64,000 nt of DNA from Myxococcales bacterium (lineage in GTDB: Bacteria > Myxococcota_A > Polyangia > Polyangiales > Ga0077539), in assembly GCA_030652255.1 (NCBI GenBank), contig JAUSAZ010000107.1:33133-97132 (forward strand), read 5' to 3'. This document shows positions 42,848 to 53,673 of this stretch, piece after piece. A model generated the notes under the pieces. It saw only the letters and a program-made list of their open reading frames with translations, had not been told where the DNA came from and did not search any database. Each line of letters begins with the position of its first letter. Positions within the stretch are counted from its first letter, which is position 1. A program made the translations under genes and the position numbers.

Positions 42848-44773
42848 CTACCCGATCTCCTCCACCCGCACGTCGACGGAGAGGGTCTCGAAGCCGCCGC
42901 CCTTGTAGATGGTCCCGCTGGTGGGGGTGGCGTCGCGGTAGTTGCGGCCGCACGCGACGCGCACGTGGTCGCGGCCCACGAGGCAGCCGTTGGTGGGGTC
43001 GAAGCCCTGCCATCCCGTCCACGGGAGGTAGAGCTCGGCCCAGGCGTGCGAGGCCTCGGACTGCACCTGGTTCTCGTACACGCCGTGGGTGAAGATGTAC
43101 CCGACGCGGTAGCGCGCGGGGATGCCCAGCAGGCGCGCGAGGCAGATGAGCAGGTTGGCGAAGTCCTGACAGACCCCCTCGCGGTTGCAGTACACGTCGA
43201 AGGGGGTGGTCTCCAGGGTGGTCGACCCGGAGCGGTACGCGAAGTCGCGGTAGATGGTCAGGTTGAGGTCGAGCAGCGTCTGCACGAGGTCGCTGTCCTG
43301 CCGCGCCACGAAGGCCATCGCGAACTCGTACAGCTCCGTGAGCTGCGTCTCGGGCAGCTCCGGCGGGAGCAGGTACGGGAGCATCATCTGGCGCTGCCAG
43401 GGCATCCACACCAGCGGGATGGTGAAGCGCCGCCGCGGCGACAGGAGCTGGTGGGCGCCGCCCGGGAGCAGCCGCACGACGCTGCGGCTCGTGATGCGCA
43501 GCTCGGTGTAGGGCTCCTCGATCTCGGTGCCCGTCACCCGGTTGCCGAAGACGTCTTCGTAGTCGCGGCGCAGGCCGTCGAGGGTGAGCGTGAGCTCGTG
43601 CTGGAGCACCTCCTGGTGGATGTCGTGCACCGGGCGCAGGCGGTAGAGGTGCGCGCTGCGCTCGACGGGCTTCTCGTAGCGGTAGCGCGTGTCGTGGATG
43701 ACCGAGAGCGTGCGCGCGTCGGTGGGCTGCGAGCGGCGGGCGTTGGAGAGCACGCTCACCCGGTCGTGCGAGGGGCGCGGCGGGGGGACGGTGCGACCGG
43801 GGATCTGCGTGGCCACCTCCAGCATCGGGGTGGACGGTGCGATGGGCCCCGGGGGAATGCTGCGCGGCCCCGAGCGGGTCACCCCGTGGGCGCGCGTGGC
43901 GGGGTCGGCGTTGCTGTCGAACACCACCGCGCCGCGGCGGAGCACGAGCATCTGGCTGGCGCCGATGGGGGTCCAGGTGCCGACGGACATGGGCTGCGTG
44001 GCGACCACCACCAGGGTGCGCGAGCGGTCCTCGGCGTCCTGGAGGTCGATCTCGATGTCGTGGGTCTCCAGGCGCGTGGTGGCGTGCGGCGGCGTGAGGC
44101 GCGCCCACTGGAGCCCGTTGTACCCTTCGGAGTCGCTGTACACGACGAGGTCGACCCCGTCGGTGAACATGAAGTTCGACGTACCGAGGGAGTCGAGCCT
44201 GCGAAACCACCCGAGCAGCGTGCTCCAGCCCACGTCGGAGAGGCGGCGGGCGTGGGCCTCGCGCACGTTGCGCATCAGCCAGCAGAAGGCGTGCTCGCTG
44301 TCGGTGCGCCCGACGGGCTCGAAGACGGGCTCGTCGCCCAGCGGCAGCTCGACGGAGAGGTCGCCGAAGAGGTCGCCGTTGTGGGCGAGCACCCAGTCGC
44401 GGCCGGCGTAGCTGCGCGAGAAGGGGTGCGTGTCCTGCTCCTGCAGCGTGCGCGCGGCGCCGCGCAGGTGGCACAGGAACACCGTCGACGCGAAGCGCTC
44501 CCAGTCGCGCAGCAGCTTGGTGAGGGGGTTGTCGCCGATGGACGTCGGGTCCTTCACGACGAGGGCCGACGAGGTCTGCGCGGGGTACCACGCGAAGCCC
44601 CAGCCGTAGGGCTGGTCGCGCTCCTCCTTGGGGTTGATGATCGCCTTGAGGGTGATCGACGGGGACGCCGCGCCGTCGAAGGACATCGCGAGGAGTCGGG
44701 TGAGCTGGTGCTCGATGCGCTTCATCGCCGCGTCGGGCGGCGGGGCGGAGCGGTGCGTCGGCTGGTCGGGCAT
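42848..44773 (-). CDS. Fusion of a class II glutamine amidotransferase-like domain and a transglutaminase
   Basis: The 641-residue protein has an N-terminal Ntn-type amidotransferase domain (YafJ/EgtC type): TRLLAMSFDGAAS, then GWGFAWY, HLRGA, HPFSRSYAGRDWVLAHNGDL and RTDSEHAF. It then has a transglutaminase with its N-terminal beta domain (IHDTRYRYEKPVERSAHLYR), catalytic Cys in GVCQDFANLL, His in SHAWAELYLPW and Asp in FDPTNG. In active amidotransferases the nucleophile is Cys directly after Met; here the aligned residue is Thr and about 25 residues precede it, so glutaminase activity is probably lost. It is encoded opposite to the rest of the cluster. The ATG at 44782 is an alternative start. 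Confidence 0.85.
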   Translation of the reverse strand: MPDQPTHRSAPPPDAAMKRIEHQLTRLLAMSFDGAASPSITLKAIINPKEERDQPYGWGFAWYPAQTSSALVVKDPTSIGDNPLTKLLRDWERFASTVFLCHLRGAARTLQEQDTHPFSRSYAGRDWVLAHNGDLFGDLSVELPLGDEPVFEPVGRTDSEHAFCWLMRNVREAHARRLSDVGWSTLLGWFRRLDSLGTSNFMFTDGVDLVVYSDSEGYNGLQWARLTPPHATTRLETHDIEIDLQDAEDRSRTLVVVATQPMSVGTWTPIGASQMLVLRRGAVVFDSNADPATRAHGVTRSGPRSIPPGPIAPSTPMLEVATQIPGRTVPPPRPSHDRVSVLSNARRSQPTDARTLSVIHDTRYRYEKPVERSAHLYRLRPVHDIHQEVLQHELTLTLDGLRRDYEDVFGNRVTGTEIEEPYTELRITSRSVVRLLPGGAHQLLSPRRRFTIPLVWMPWQRQMMLPYLLPPELPETQLTELYEFAMAFVARQDSDLVQTLLDLNLTIYRDFAYRSGSTTLETTPFDVYCNREGVCQDFANLLICLARLLGIPARYRVGYIFTHGVYENQVQSEASHAWAELYLPWTGWQGFDPTNGCLVGRDHVRVACGRNYRDATPTSGTIYKGGGFETLSVDVRVEEIG

Positions 44774-44905
44774 CGCGCGCATTGTGGAGAAGCGCTCCGC
44801 GAAGGGGAAGCCTGCGCAGGGTGAGGTCGCTCCTTCCCAAACGGTCACACGCGCGCCGCAGCGGGCGCTGTATGTGTCGTGGCGAGAGGCCCGGCGAACA
44901 CCACC

Positions 44906-48169
<3,264 letters not shown>

Positions 48170-48225
48170 TGCCCAGGAGAAACCGCCATCGTTCCACCGG
48201 TCGACCGCTGCGCTACTCTCCGGCC

Positions 48226-48831
48226 ATGTCAGGCGACGCCGCGCGCTCTCTCGATCCGGACTTCCCCGACCTCGACCCCGGGGTGGTGGACGGCTACCGC
48301 AACGCGCCCGCGCACCTGGTCGCGGAGATCCTCGATGGTGAGCTCTCGCTCATGCCCCGCCCCCGGCGTCGCCATGCGCGGTCGGCGATCGCCCTCGGGA
48401 GCGACCTCCACAACCCCTTCAGTCGAGGGCGCGACGGCCCCGGCGGGTGGGTGATCCTCCCGGAGCCTGAGCTGCACATGGGACCGCGCCCGGACGTCCT
48501 CGTCCCCGACCTCGCCGGGTGGCGCACGGAACGCACGCCCCCGGGCTTCCTCGCCGACGACGCGGCGGGTATCCCGCTCGCGCCCGACTGGGTCTGCGAG
48601 GTGCTCTCCCCGTCGACGGCGAGCATCGATCGCACGAAGAAGCTCCCGATCTACCGCCGCGAGGGCGTCGGGCACGCATGGCTGATCGACCCCTCGGCCC
48701 ACACCCTCGAGGTGTTCCGCCGCCATGACCTCGGCTGGTTGTTGGTGGTGAGCTACGAGGGCGCAAGCGTCGTGCGCGCGGAGCCCTTCGACGCCATCGA
48801 GCTCGACCTCGCGGGGCTCTGGGTGGACTGA
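48226..48831 (+). CDS. Uma2/DUF820-family putative endonuclease
   Basis: This 201-residue protein follows the Uma2 restriction-endonuclease-like fold: LVAEILDGELSLMPRP, PRPDVLVPDLAGW (Asp of the active site), DWVCEVLSPSTASIDR with the conserved Glu, KLPIYRREGVGHAWLIDP. Uma2 proteins are very abundant in Cyanobacteria, Deinococcota and Myxococcota and are predicted nucleases with no agreed role. The ATG at 48226 gives a natural start. It appears to be monocistronic, downstream of the DUF2126 gene. Confidence 0.88.
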   Translation: MSGDAARSLDPDFPDLDPGVVDGYRNAPAHLVAEILDGELSLMPRPRRRHARSAIALGSDLHNPFSRGRDGPGGWVILPEPELHMGPRPDVLVPDLAGWRTERTPPGFLADDAAGIPLAPDWVCEVLSPSTASIDRTKKLPIYRREGVGHAWLIDPSAHTLEVFRRHDLGWLLVVSYEGASVVRAEPFDAIELDLAGLWVD

Positions 48832-48846
48832 CTGGATCGTCGTCCA

Positions 48847-49026
48847 CTAGGGCACGTACGCGCTGGGATAGGGCCCCAGGTAGTGCCCATTCGGGTCCGT
48901 CGCGCGGAAGACGAGGTCGGTGAACGTCGGGCCGACGAAGCGCCCCGAGGTCAAACTGTCGGGGGAGGCGAGCGTCGGGATGCGCACCTCGACCTGGGTC
49001 GTGGTGAGGGTCGTCAGGGTGGCCAT
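48847..49026 (-). CDS. Small protein of unknown function
   Basis: A 59-residue frame from the ATG at 49026 encodes MATLTTLTTTQVEVRIPTLA at its start and PNGHYLGPYPSAYVP at its end. The composition is soluble and not of the Arg/Pro-rich kind typical of frame artefacts here. No ribosome site was seen and the longer frame to 49266 is artefact-like. I do not recognise a family; it may be a fragment. Confidence 0.3.
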   Translation of the reverse strand: MATLTTLTTTQVEVRIPTLASPDSLTSGRFVGPTFTDLVFRATDPNGHYLGPYPSAYVP

Positions 49027-49256
49027 GACAACCACGGGGCACGGTCGCGAGCGTACGCCGGTCGAGGCGCTTGCGGTGGCTGGGCGGGCGGCCTGCCGCC
49101 GCAGCTCCCCGGTGTCGGCCTGGCGGCGGAACGTGAGACCGTTGCGGTGCGCTTCCGCCAGACACCTCGCGCGGTGCAGCTTCCCGCACGCGCATTGTTC
49201 TCGGAGGGCTCGATGGTGACCCAGCCGACATCGGGATCTATGAGGCGTGCCCGATC

Positions 49257-49550
49257 GTGGCCGCATCGCAGGAGGAGGACGGATCGCAGGCAGCGGTGGC
49301 GGAGTTCTTCCGCCGTGCGTCCACCACGGCGCTCACGCTTGCGCCAGGGATCGCGTGGGTAGCGGCGCATGAATGGACGCCGGGCCACCGCGTTCGCTGG
49401 GAGTCGGGTGACGTCGAATCGCTGGTGCGCTTCGCGACGTCCAGGAGCGCCTGGCGAACGACGTTCCTCGGCTCGTCGCCCAGCCATGTCGACGAGAGTG
49501 ACGACTGGCCGTTCTGGTTCGAGGTCACAGGCGGCGAGCGCCCTTGGTGA
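49257..49550 (+). CDS. Hypothetical protein, possibly 5'-truncated
   Basis: A 97-residue frame from a GTG at 49257 encodes QAAVAEFFRRASTTALTLAP and ends FWFEVTGGERPW, which looks like real globular sequence. The frame remains open upstream to 49137, with plausible protein sequence (GDPADIGIYEACPIVAA) but no standard start, so the gene may have lost its 5' end. I recognise no family. The surrounding 1.4 kb shows other signs of decay. Confidence 0.4.
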   Translation: MAASQEEDGSQAAVAEFFRRASTTALTLAPGIAWVAAHEWTPGHRVRWESGDVESLVRFATSRSAWRTTFLGSSPSHVDESDDWPFWFEVTGGERPW

Positions 49551-49750
49551 TGCGGGCGCGCCCTTCGCTGCGCTCAGGTGAGCGTGTCGCAGGTGGTGGA
49601 GCCGGCGAGGGGATTGGGAACGAGGGATGCGCTCGGGTCGACGAAACATCCATTGCCCGCAACCGCGTGCTCCTGCGAGCGTTCGCATGAGCTCCTCGAC
49701 GCTGCCCTGGGGTGGGCGGCGGCCTCCGGGGATGCGGTACCGTTGGATGG

Positions 49751-50014
49751 ATGGCAACCCTCCTCGGCTTCGCGCTGGCGCTCCCCATGTTCGGGCTGTT
49801 CGTGCTGGGGATGGTGAATTTCAAGCGGATCAGCCGCGCCGCGGGCGTCCCCTACGTGGGCCCCTCGTCGGCGATGCAGATCTACCGATACGGCTTCACC
49901 GTGATGCGGACCTCGCCGGAGACCCGCAACATGCTGATCGGCTTCGTGGGCGTCTTCCTCTGGCCGCTCGCCGCGGGCGCGCTGATGGTCCTTGCGCGGG
50001 GCCCGCTGCGGTAG
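49751..50014 (+). CDS. Two-helix membrane protein of unknown function
   Basis: This 87-residue protein has a first helix (LLGFALALPMFGLFVLGMV), a polar loop (NFKRISRAAGVPYVGPSSAMQIYRYG) and a second helix (LIGFVGVFLWPLAAGALMVLA). The ATG at 49751 puts the first helix at the N-terminus; an in-frame extension to 49712 is Gly-rich and unlikely. No family was recognised. Confidence 0.6.
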   Translation: MATLLGFALALPMFGLFVLGMVNFKRISRAAGVPYVGPSSAMQIYRYGFTVMRTSPETRNMLIGFVGVFLWPLAAGALMVLARGPLR

Positions 50015-50030
50015 CGCGCGGAGCCACGCC

Positions 50031-50231
50031 GTCGTGCTCGCCGACCGGCAGACGGAGCTCGCCAAGCTGGCCGCGGCGTCCGTCCGCGACGCCCGGGGAC
50101 GACGGGCTCGCGGTGGAGCTCGACGTGCGCGACCGCCTCGCGTTTCGCCGCGTGGCCGAGGAGACGCAGGCGCGCGCGGGCGCATCGATTTCCTCTTCAA
50201 CAACGCCGGCATCGGGGTGGGCGCCGAGATC
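50031..50231 (+). pseudogene. Frameshifted fragment of a short-chain dehydrogenase/reductase
   Basis: Three consecutive pieces read like one SDR but in different frames: VVLADRQTELAKLAA (50031 onward), then LAVELDVRD with VAEETQARAG (50107-50180), then RIDFLFNNAGIGVGAEIA (50181 onward, back in the first frame). FNNAGIGVG is the conserved NNAG motif. The glycine-rich NAD motif and the YxxxK active site are missing, so this is an internal remnant with two frameshifts and both ends lost. Confidence 0.75.
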
Positions 50232-50277
50232 GCCCGGAAGTCCGCCAGGAGGGGGCTGCCCTTGACGCCGAAAGAAT

Positions 50278-50296
50278 CGCGAACTAGTCATTCGCG
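50278..50296. promoter_or_regulatory. Candidate TetR operator overlapping the amidase promoter
   Basis: CGCGAA (50278-50283) and TTCGCG (50291-50296) form a perfect inverted repeat with a 7-base spacer containing CTAGTCA. A TTGACG (50262-50267) lies 17 bases before TAGTCA (50285-50290), so the dyad would cover the -10 region. The amidase ATG follows at 50298 with no Shine-Dalgarno site, suggesting a leaderless mRNA. The TetR gene just downstream is the obvious candidate regulator. Confidence 0.5.
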
Positions 50297-50297
50297 T

Positions 50298-51734
50298 ATG
50301 GACACCACGACACGAACGAAGGACCTCTCGTTCCTCGCGCGCCTCGACGCCACGGCCCAGGCCGACCTGGTGGCGCGGGGTGAGCTCACCTGCGCCGAGC
50401 TGCTCGACGCCGTGGAGGCGCGCATCGCGGCGCTCGAGCCGCTGATCCGCGCGATCCCCACGCTGGACCTTGCGCGCGCGCGCCGCGTCGAGCCCGCCGA
50501 CGGGCCGTTCCGGGGCGTTCCCTTCCTGGTGAAGGACGTCACGCCGTACCCCGGGCTGCGGTGGGCGCTGGGCACGCGGCTGCTGCGCGCGAACACCGCC
50601 GCGCCGCCGACGCCCTTCAGCGCGCGACTCGACGCCGCGGGGCTCGTCACGATCGGCAAGAGCGCCACCTCCGAGCTGGGCCTCCTCGGCTCGACCGAGA
50701 CGCTCGCCGAGGGCGTCACGCACAACCCGTGGGACCTGTCGCGCTCGGCCGCGGGCTCGTCGGGCGGCGCCGCGGCGGCGGTGGCGGCGGGCCTCGTCCC
50801 GCTCGCGCACGCCAACGACGGCGGCGGGTCGACGCGCATCCCGGCGTCGGTGTGCGGGCTGTTCGGCTTCAAGCCGAGCCGCGGCCGCACCGTCGCCGCC
50901 AGCCCCGGCAGCTCCGACTTCGGCGACCTCGTCAGCGACGGGTGCGTGAGCCGGTCCGTGCGCGACGCGGCGCGCTTCCTCTCGGTCGTCGAGGCGCGCG
51001 AGGCGAACGCCGCGCACCCGCCCGTCGGCTTCGTGGCGGGGCCCTCGAAGCGCCGCCTGCGCATCGGCGCGTGGGCGCGCACCCTCGACGGCCGCGAGCC
51101 CGACGCCGAGGTGCGCCGCGCCCACGACCGCGCCGTCGCGCTCGCCGCCGAGCTCGGCCACCACGTCGAGGAGGTGGCGGCCCCCGCGCTCGACGCCGCC
51201 GCGCTCGGCGACGCGTTCTTCCTGGTCGCGGGCGCCGCGGTCGCCGGGGCGGCGCAGATGGTCGCGCAGATGCGCGGCGCGCCCGCGCGACCCGACGAGC
51301 TGGAGCCGTTCTCGTGGGCGCTCGCCGAGCGCTTCCTCGCCCGCGGCCCGGGCGCGCTCGCCGCCGCGCGCGAGGTCTTCGCACAGGCCACCCGCGCGCA
51401 CCTCGCGGCGACCGCCGCGTACGACGTGACCCTGACACCCGTGCTCGCGACCCCGCCGTGGCACCTCGGCCACCTGTCGCCGATCGTGCCCGCCGACGAG
51501 CTCCTGCGCCGCACCGCCGAGGCGGTGGGCTACACGCCCATCCACAACATCGCCGGCTGCCCGGCCATGTCGGTGCCGCTGCACTGGAGCCCCGAGGGGC
51601 TGCCGATGGGCGCGCACTTCGCCGCCGCGCCCGGCGCCGACGCCGCGCTGCTCGCCCTCGCCTACGAGCTCGAAGAAGCCCGCCCGTGGGCGGACCGGCA
51701 CGCGCCCTTCTCCTGCGCGACGCTCGGGGTCTGA
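50298..51734 (+). CDS. Amidase (amidase signature family)
   Basis: This 478-residue enzyme carries the amidase-signature triad: Lys79 in FLVKDVTPYPG, cis-Ser154 in SAAGSSGGAA and nucleophile Ser178 in GGGSTRIPAS. Family members hydrolyse amides such as aryl or fatty amides, 6-aminohexanoate cyclic dimer or carbamoyl groups; the substrate is unknown. The C-terminal GCPAMSVPLHWSPEGLPMG matches the usual closing motif. It is followed 3 bp later by a TetR gene, so both are co-transcribed and likely self-regulated. Confidence 0.9.
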   Translation: MDTTTRTKDLSFLARLDATAQADLVARGELTCAELLDAVEARIAALEPLIRAIPTLDLARARRVEPADGPFRGVPFLVKDVTPYPGLRWALGTRLLRANTAAPPTPFSARLDAAGLVTIGKSATSELGLLGSTETLAEGVTHNPWDLSRSAAGSSGGAAAAVAAGLVPLAHANDGGGSTRIPASVCGLFGFKPSRGRTVAASPGSSDFGDLVSDGCVSRSVRDAARFLSVVEAREANAAHPPVGFVAGPSKRRLRIGAWARTLDGREPDAEVRRAHDRAVALAAELGHHVEEVAAPALDAAALGDAFFLVAGAAVAGAAQMVAQMRGAPARPDELEPFSWALAERFLARGPGALAAAREVFAQATRAHLAATAAYDVTLTPVLATPPWHLGHLSPIVPADELLRRTAEAVGYTPIHNIAGCPAMSVPLHWSPEGLPMGAHFAAAPGADAALLALAYELEEARPWADRHAPFSCATLGV

Positions 51735-51737
51735 CGC

Positions 51738-52355
51738 GTGCCGCAGGTGCTCAAGGACGAGGTGCGCGCGCGCATCCTCGAGGCGGCGCTCGAGGTCATG
51801 GCGGCGCACGGCTTCGCCCGCGCGACCATGGGCGCCATCGCCGAGCGCGCGGGCGTCGGGACCGCGAGCCTCTATCGCTACTACAGCGGCAAGGAGGAGC
51901 TCTTGGACGCCGTGGTCACGCCCGAGCTCGCGAAGCGCTTCGAGTCCCTGCTCGACCGCCGCGTGCGCGCGCTCGCACGCGCCACGCTGGGGGCCGCGAC
52001 CGCCGACGACCTCGGCGGCGACATGCTGGCATTCTGGATCGAGCACCGCCTCGCGGTGGTCGTCCTGCTCGACCGCGCCGCGGGCACGGCCTACGAGGCC
52101 TACGGCGAGCGCTTCGTCGAGCGCCTGACCGCCCACACGCTCACCGAGATCCGCGCCGCGCACCCGGGCGCCCGGGTCGGCGCGAGCGCGCGCTTCGTGC
52201 TCACGCGCATCTTCGAGAACACCCGCCGCATGCTCGCCGCCGTGCTCGAGCACCAGTCCGACCCGGCGGACCTGCGCGAGGCCATCCAGGCCTTCTGGAG
52301 CTACCAGATCGCCGGCCTGCGCGGCTTCTCGCAGTGGGTCGGCGAGCAGCGCTGA
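51738..52355 (+). CDS. TetR-family transcriptional regulator
   Basis: This 205-residue repressor has the TetR N-terminal helix-turn-helix (ILEAALEVMAAHGFARATMG, then AERAGVGTASLYRYYSGKEEL) and an all-helical ligand-binding domain. It uses a GTG start 3 bp after the amidase stop, so it is the second gene of that operon. It probably controls the operon through the dyad at 50278-50296, releasing it when an amide or acid product binds. That link is inferred from arrangement. Confidence 0.88.
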   Translation: MPQVLKDEVRARILEAALEVMAAHGFARATMGAIAERAGVGTASLYRYYSGKEELLDAVVTPELAKRFESLLDRRVRALARATLGAATADDLGGDMLAFWIEHRLAVVVLLDRAAGTAYEAYGERFVERLTAHTLTEIRAAHPGARVGASARFVLTRIFENTRRMLAAVLEHQSDPADLREAIQAFWSYQIAGLRGFSQWVGEQR

Positions 52356-52431
52356 CCTCCTCCCCGGTCACGTCCCGCCCCGTCGGGCGCGCCGCCACCG
52401 CCACGGTGAGGAAGGAGATCGAGGACGCGGG

Positions 52432-52532
52432 CGGGCGCGCGAGCGAGCACGTCGCGGGGGTGCGCTTCCGGGTGTGGCGCCCCGCGCACTGCCTCCACCC
52501 GACCATCGACGTGCACCACCCGGTGCGCTTCG
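52432..52532 (+). pseudogene. Fragment of a second DUF2126 gene
   Basis: These 101 bp are about 93 % identical to 47839-47939 of the intact DUF2126 gene and encode the same peptide, GRASEHVAGVRF followed by PAHCLHPTIDVHHPVRF, with RVW for RAW and RP for KP. Similarity ends sharply on both sides. No other DUF2126 sequence is nearby, so this is a duplicated scrap. Confidence 0.85.
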
Positions 52533-52629
52533 TTGCAGAGAGCCCATACCGCGAAGTTCGCGGTGTCCCACGCCGTCGCGTCGAGCTCGCGGCGAGCGTC
52601 GGTGGGGAGCATCGGTGGCCCGAGCCACG

Positions 52630-52749
52630 ATGGTGAGCGGCGCGGCCGGCGGCACGGGGGTCACCACCTACGCCGAGAACGTCGGCGTGATGGCGGCCAG
52701 GCGCATCTACTCGACCGCCGGCGTCCTGGTGGCGGGGTCGCCGGCCTGA
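52630..52749 (+). pseudogene. Fragment of an NCS2 uracil/xanthine permease
   Basis: The 39-codon frame encodes GGTGVTTYAENVGVMAARRIYSTAGVLVAG, very close to the conserved TTYAENIGVMAxTRVYST motif of NCS2 nucleobase permeases. It is then cut off by a stop. Real permeases are about 430 residues, so this is a remnant. It overlaps the 3' end of the carbonic anhydrase gene on the other strand. Confidence 0.7.
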
Positions 52750-53414
52750 GCGGGGGTGGGCCGCTGGACGAGCCTCCCGGTGTGGGTGTCGATGTGCACC
52801 TGCTCGACGCGCAGGGTGCCGTTGCGGAGGCGCGCGGCGATGTTGGGGCGCGCCCGGAACTCCTGCCTCCGGGCTTCGCGCTCGTCGACGCCCGCGGCGA
52901 GGTGGGGGTAGCGCGCCCGCAGCGCAGGATCGCTCGCGACGTGCTCGGCGGCGCACTCCGAGTGGGTGGTGAGCACGACGACCTCGACGCCGTGGTCGAC
53001 CGCGAGCTCGAGCATCTCCTCCTCGCGCTCGCTCATCACCGAGCCGGCGAGGCGCAGCACGTAGTAGTAGCGGCGCGTGTCGCCCACGAGCTCGTTGGTG
53101 TCGATGCGCGCGTCCATGCAGACGACCAGCGCCACGACCGGGTGGTGCGTGCTCCTGGGGAAGCGGTCGCGCACCCGGGCCGCGAGGGCGTTGTGCGAGA
53201 GGACCTCCGCCCAGACCGCCGAGGGCGTGCGGTGCCCGCGCGAAGGGACGGGATCCTGGAAGCGGTAGCCGAGGTCGATGAGCGCGCCGCCGATCACGAA
53301 GTCGAGCTCGTCGCTCGTCATCACGGCGACGGTGCAGGCGAGGGTCGTCGCGCCGAGGAGGGCCACGATCACCGTGGCGCGCCGGGAGAGGTTGCAAAGA
53401 CCTGGGAGAGCCAT
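52707..53414 (-). CDS. Beta-carbonic anhydrase-like protein with N-terminal export/anchor segment
   Basis: This 235-residue protein has the beta-class zinc site: Cys99 and the Asp101-Arg103 dyad in VVCMDARID, then His151 and Cys154 in LTTHSECAAEH. Beta-carbonic anhydrases interconvert CO2 and bicarbonate. The N-terminus (SRRATVIVALLGATTLAC) looks like a signal or lipoprotein anchor, and about 70 residues precede the core, which is unusual because most bacterial beta enzymes are cytoplasmic. The core is short and lacks much of the usual C-terminal part, so it could instead be a family relative of other activity. The ATG at 53414 is chosen. Confidence 0.68.
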   Translation of the reverse strand: MALPGLCNLSRRATVIVALLGATTLACTVAVMTSDELDFVIGGALIDLGYRFQDPVPSRGHRTPSAVWAEVLSHNALAARVRDRFPRSTHHPVVALVVCMDARIDTNELVGDTRRYYYVLRLAGSVMSEREEEMLELAVDHGVEVVVLTTHSECAAEHVASDPALRARYPHLAAGVDEREARRQEFRARPNIAARLRNGTLRVEQVHIDTHTGRLVQRPTPAQAGDPATRTPAVE

Positions 53415-53502
53415 CGGGTAGTCCTCGGAGCTCGCAGTGAGGTGCTGCTTCCGTCCTGGTGTACCCCTCCGTCCGCCGGATGGGGGGATTCGCTGGTGGA
53501 AG

Positions 53503-53595
53503 CCCGGAGGGGAACACCTCGCCGTCGTGCGAGACGAACATGATCCCGTCGCCGTCGCGGATGCCCGCGGTGTGCACGGCTCGCACACGCTCACC
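53503..53595 (-). pseudogene. Fragment resembling the SPASM region of a radical SAM protein
   Basis: On the minus strand this segment reads RAVHTAGIRDGDG then IMFVSHDGEVFPSG, a close match in style to the xGKGFVFVSHTGEVYPSGF segment of TIGR04053-like radical SAM/SPASM proteins. The homology is lost after PSG and no start or Cys motif is nearby. It is a short remnant, and no intact gene of this kind is in the flanking region. Confidence 0.5.
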
Positions 53596-53673
53596 GTCGA
53601 AGGGCGATGAGCGCCACCGAATCGACCGTGCGCTGTAGATGCGCTCGTCCGGCTGCTATGGTCCGGCGGACCC

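Noticed and set aside
49238..49528. A 96-codon minus-strand frame overlapping the hypothetical gene at 49257
   Set aside because: The plus-strand frame has more protein-like sequence (aromatic and acidic clusters) and extends upstream as an open frame; the minus frame is Ser/Ala/Arg-rich.
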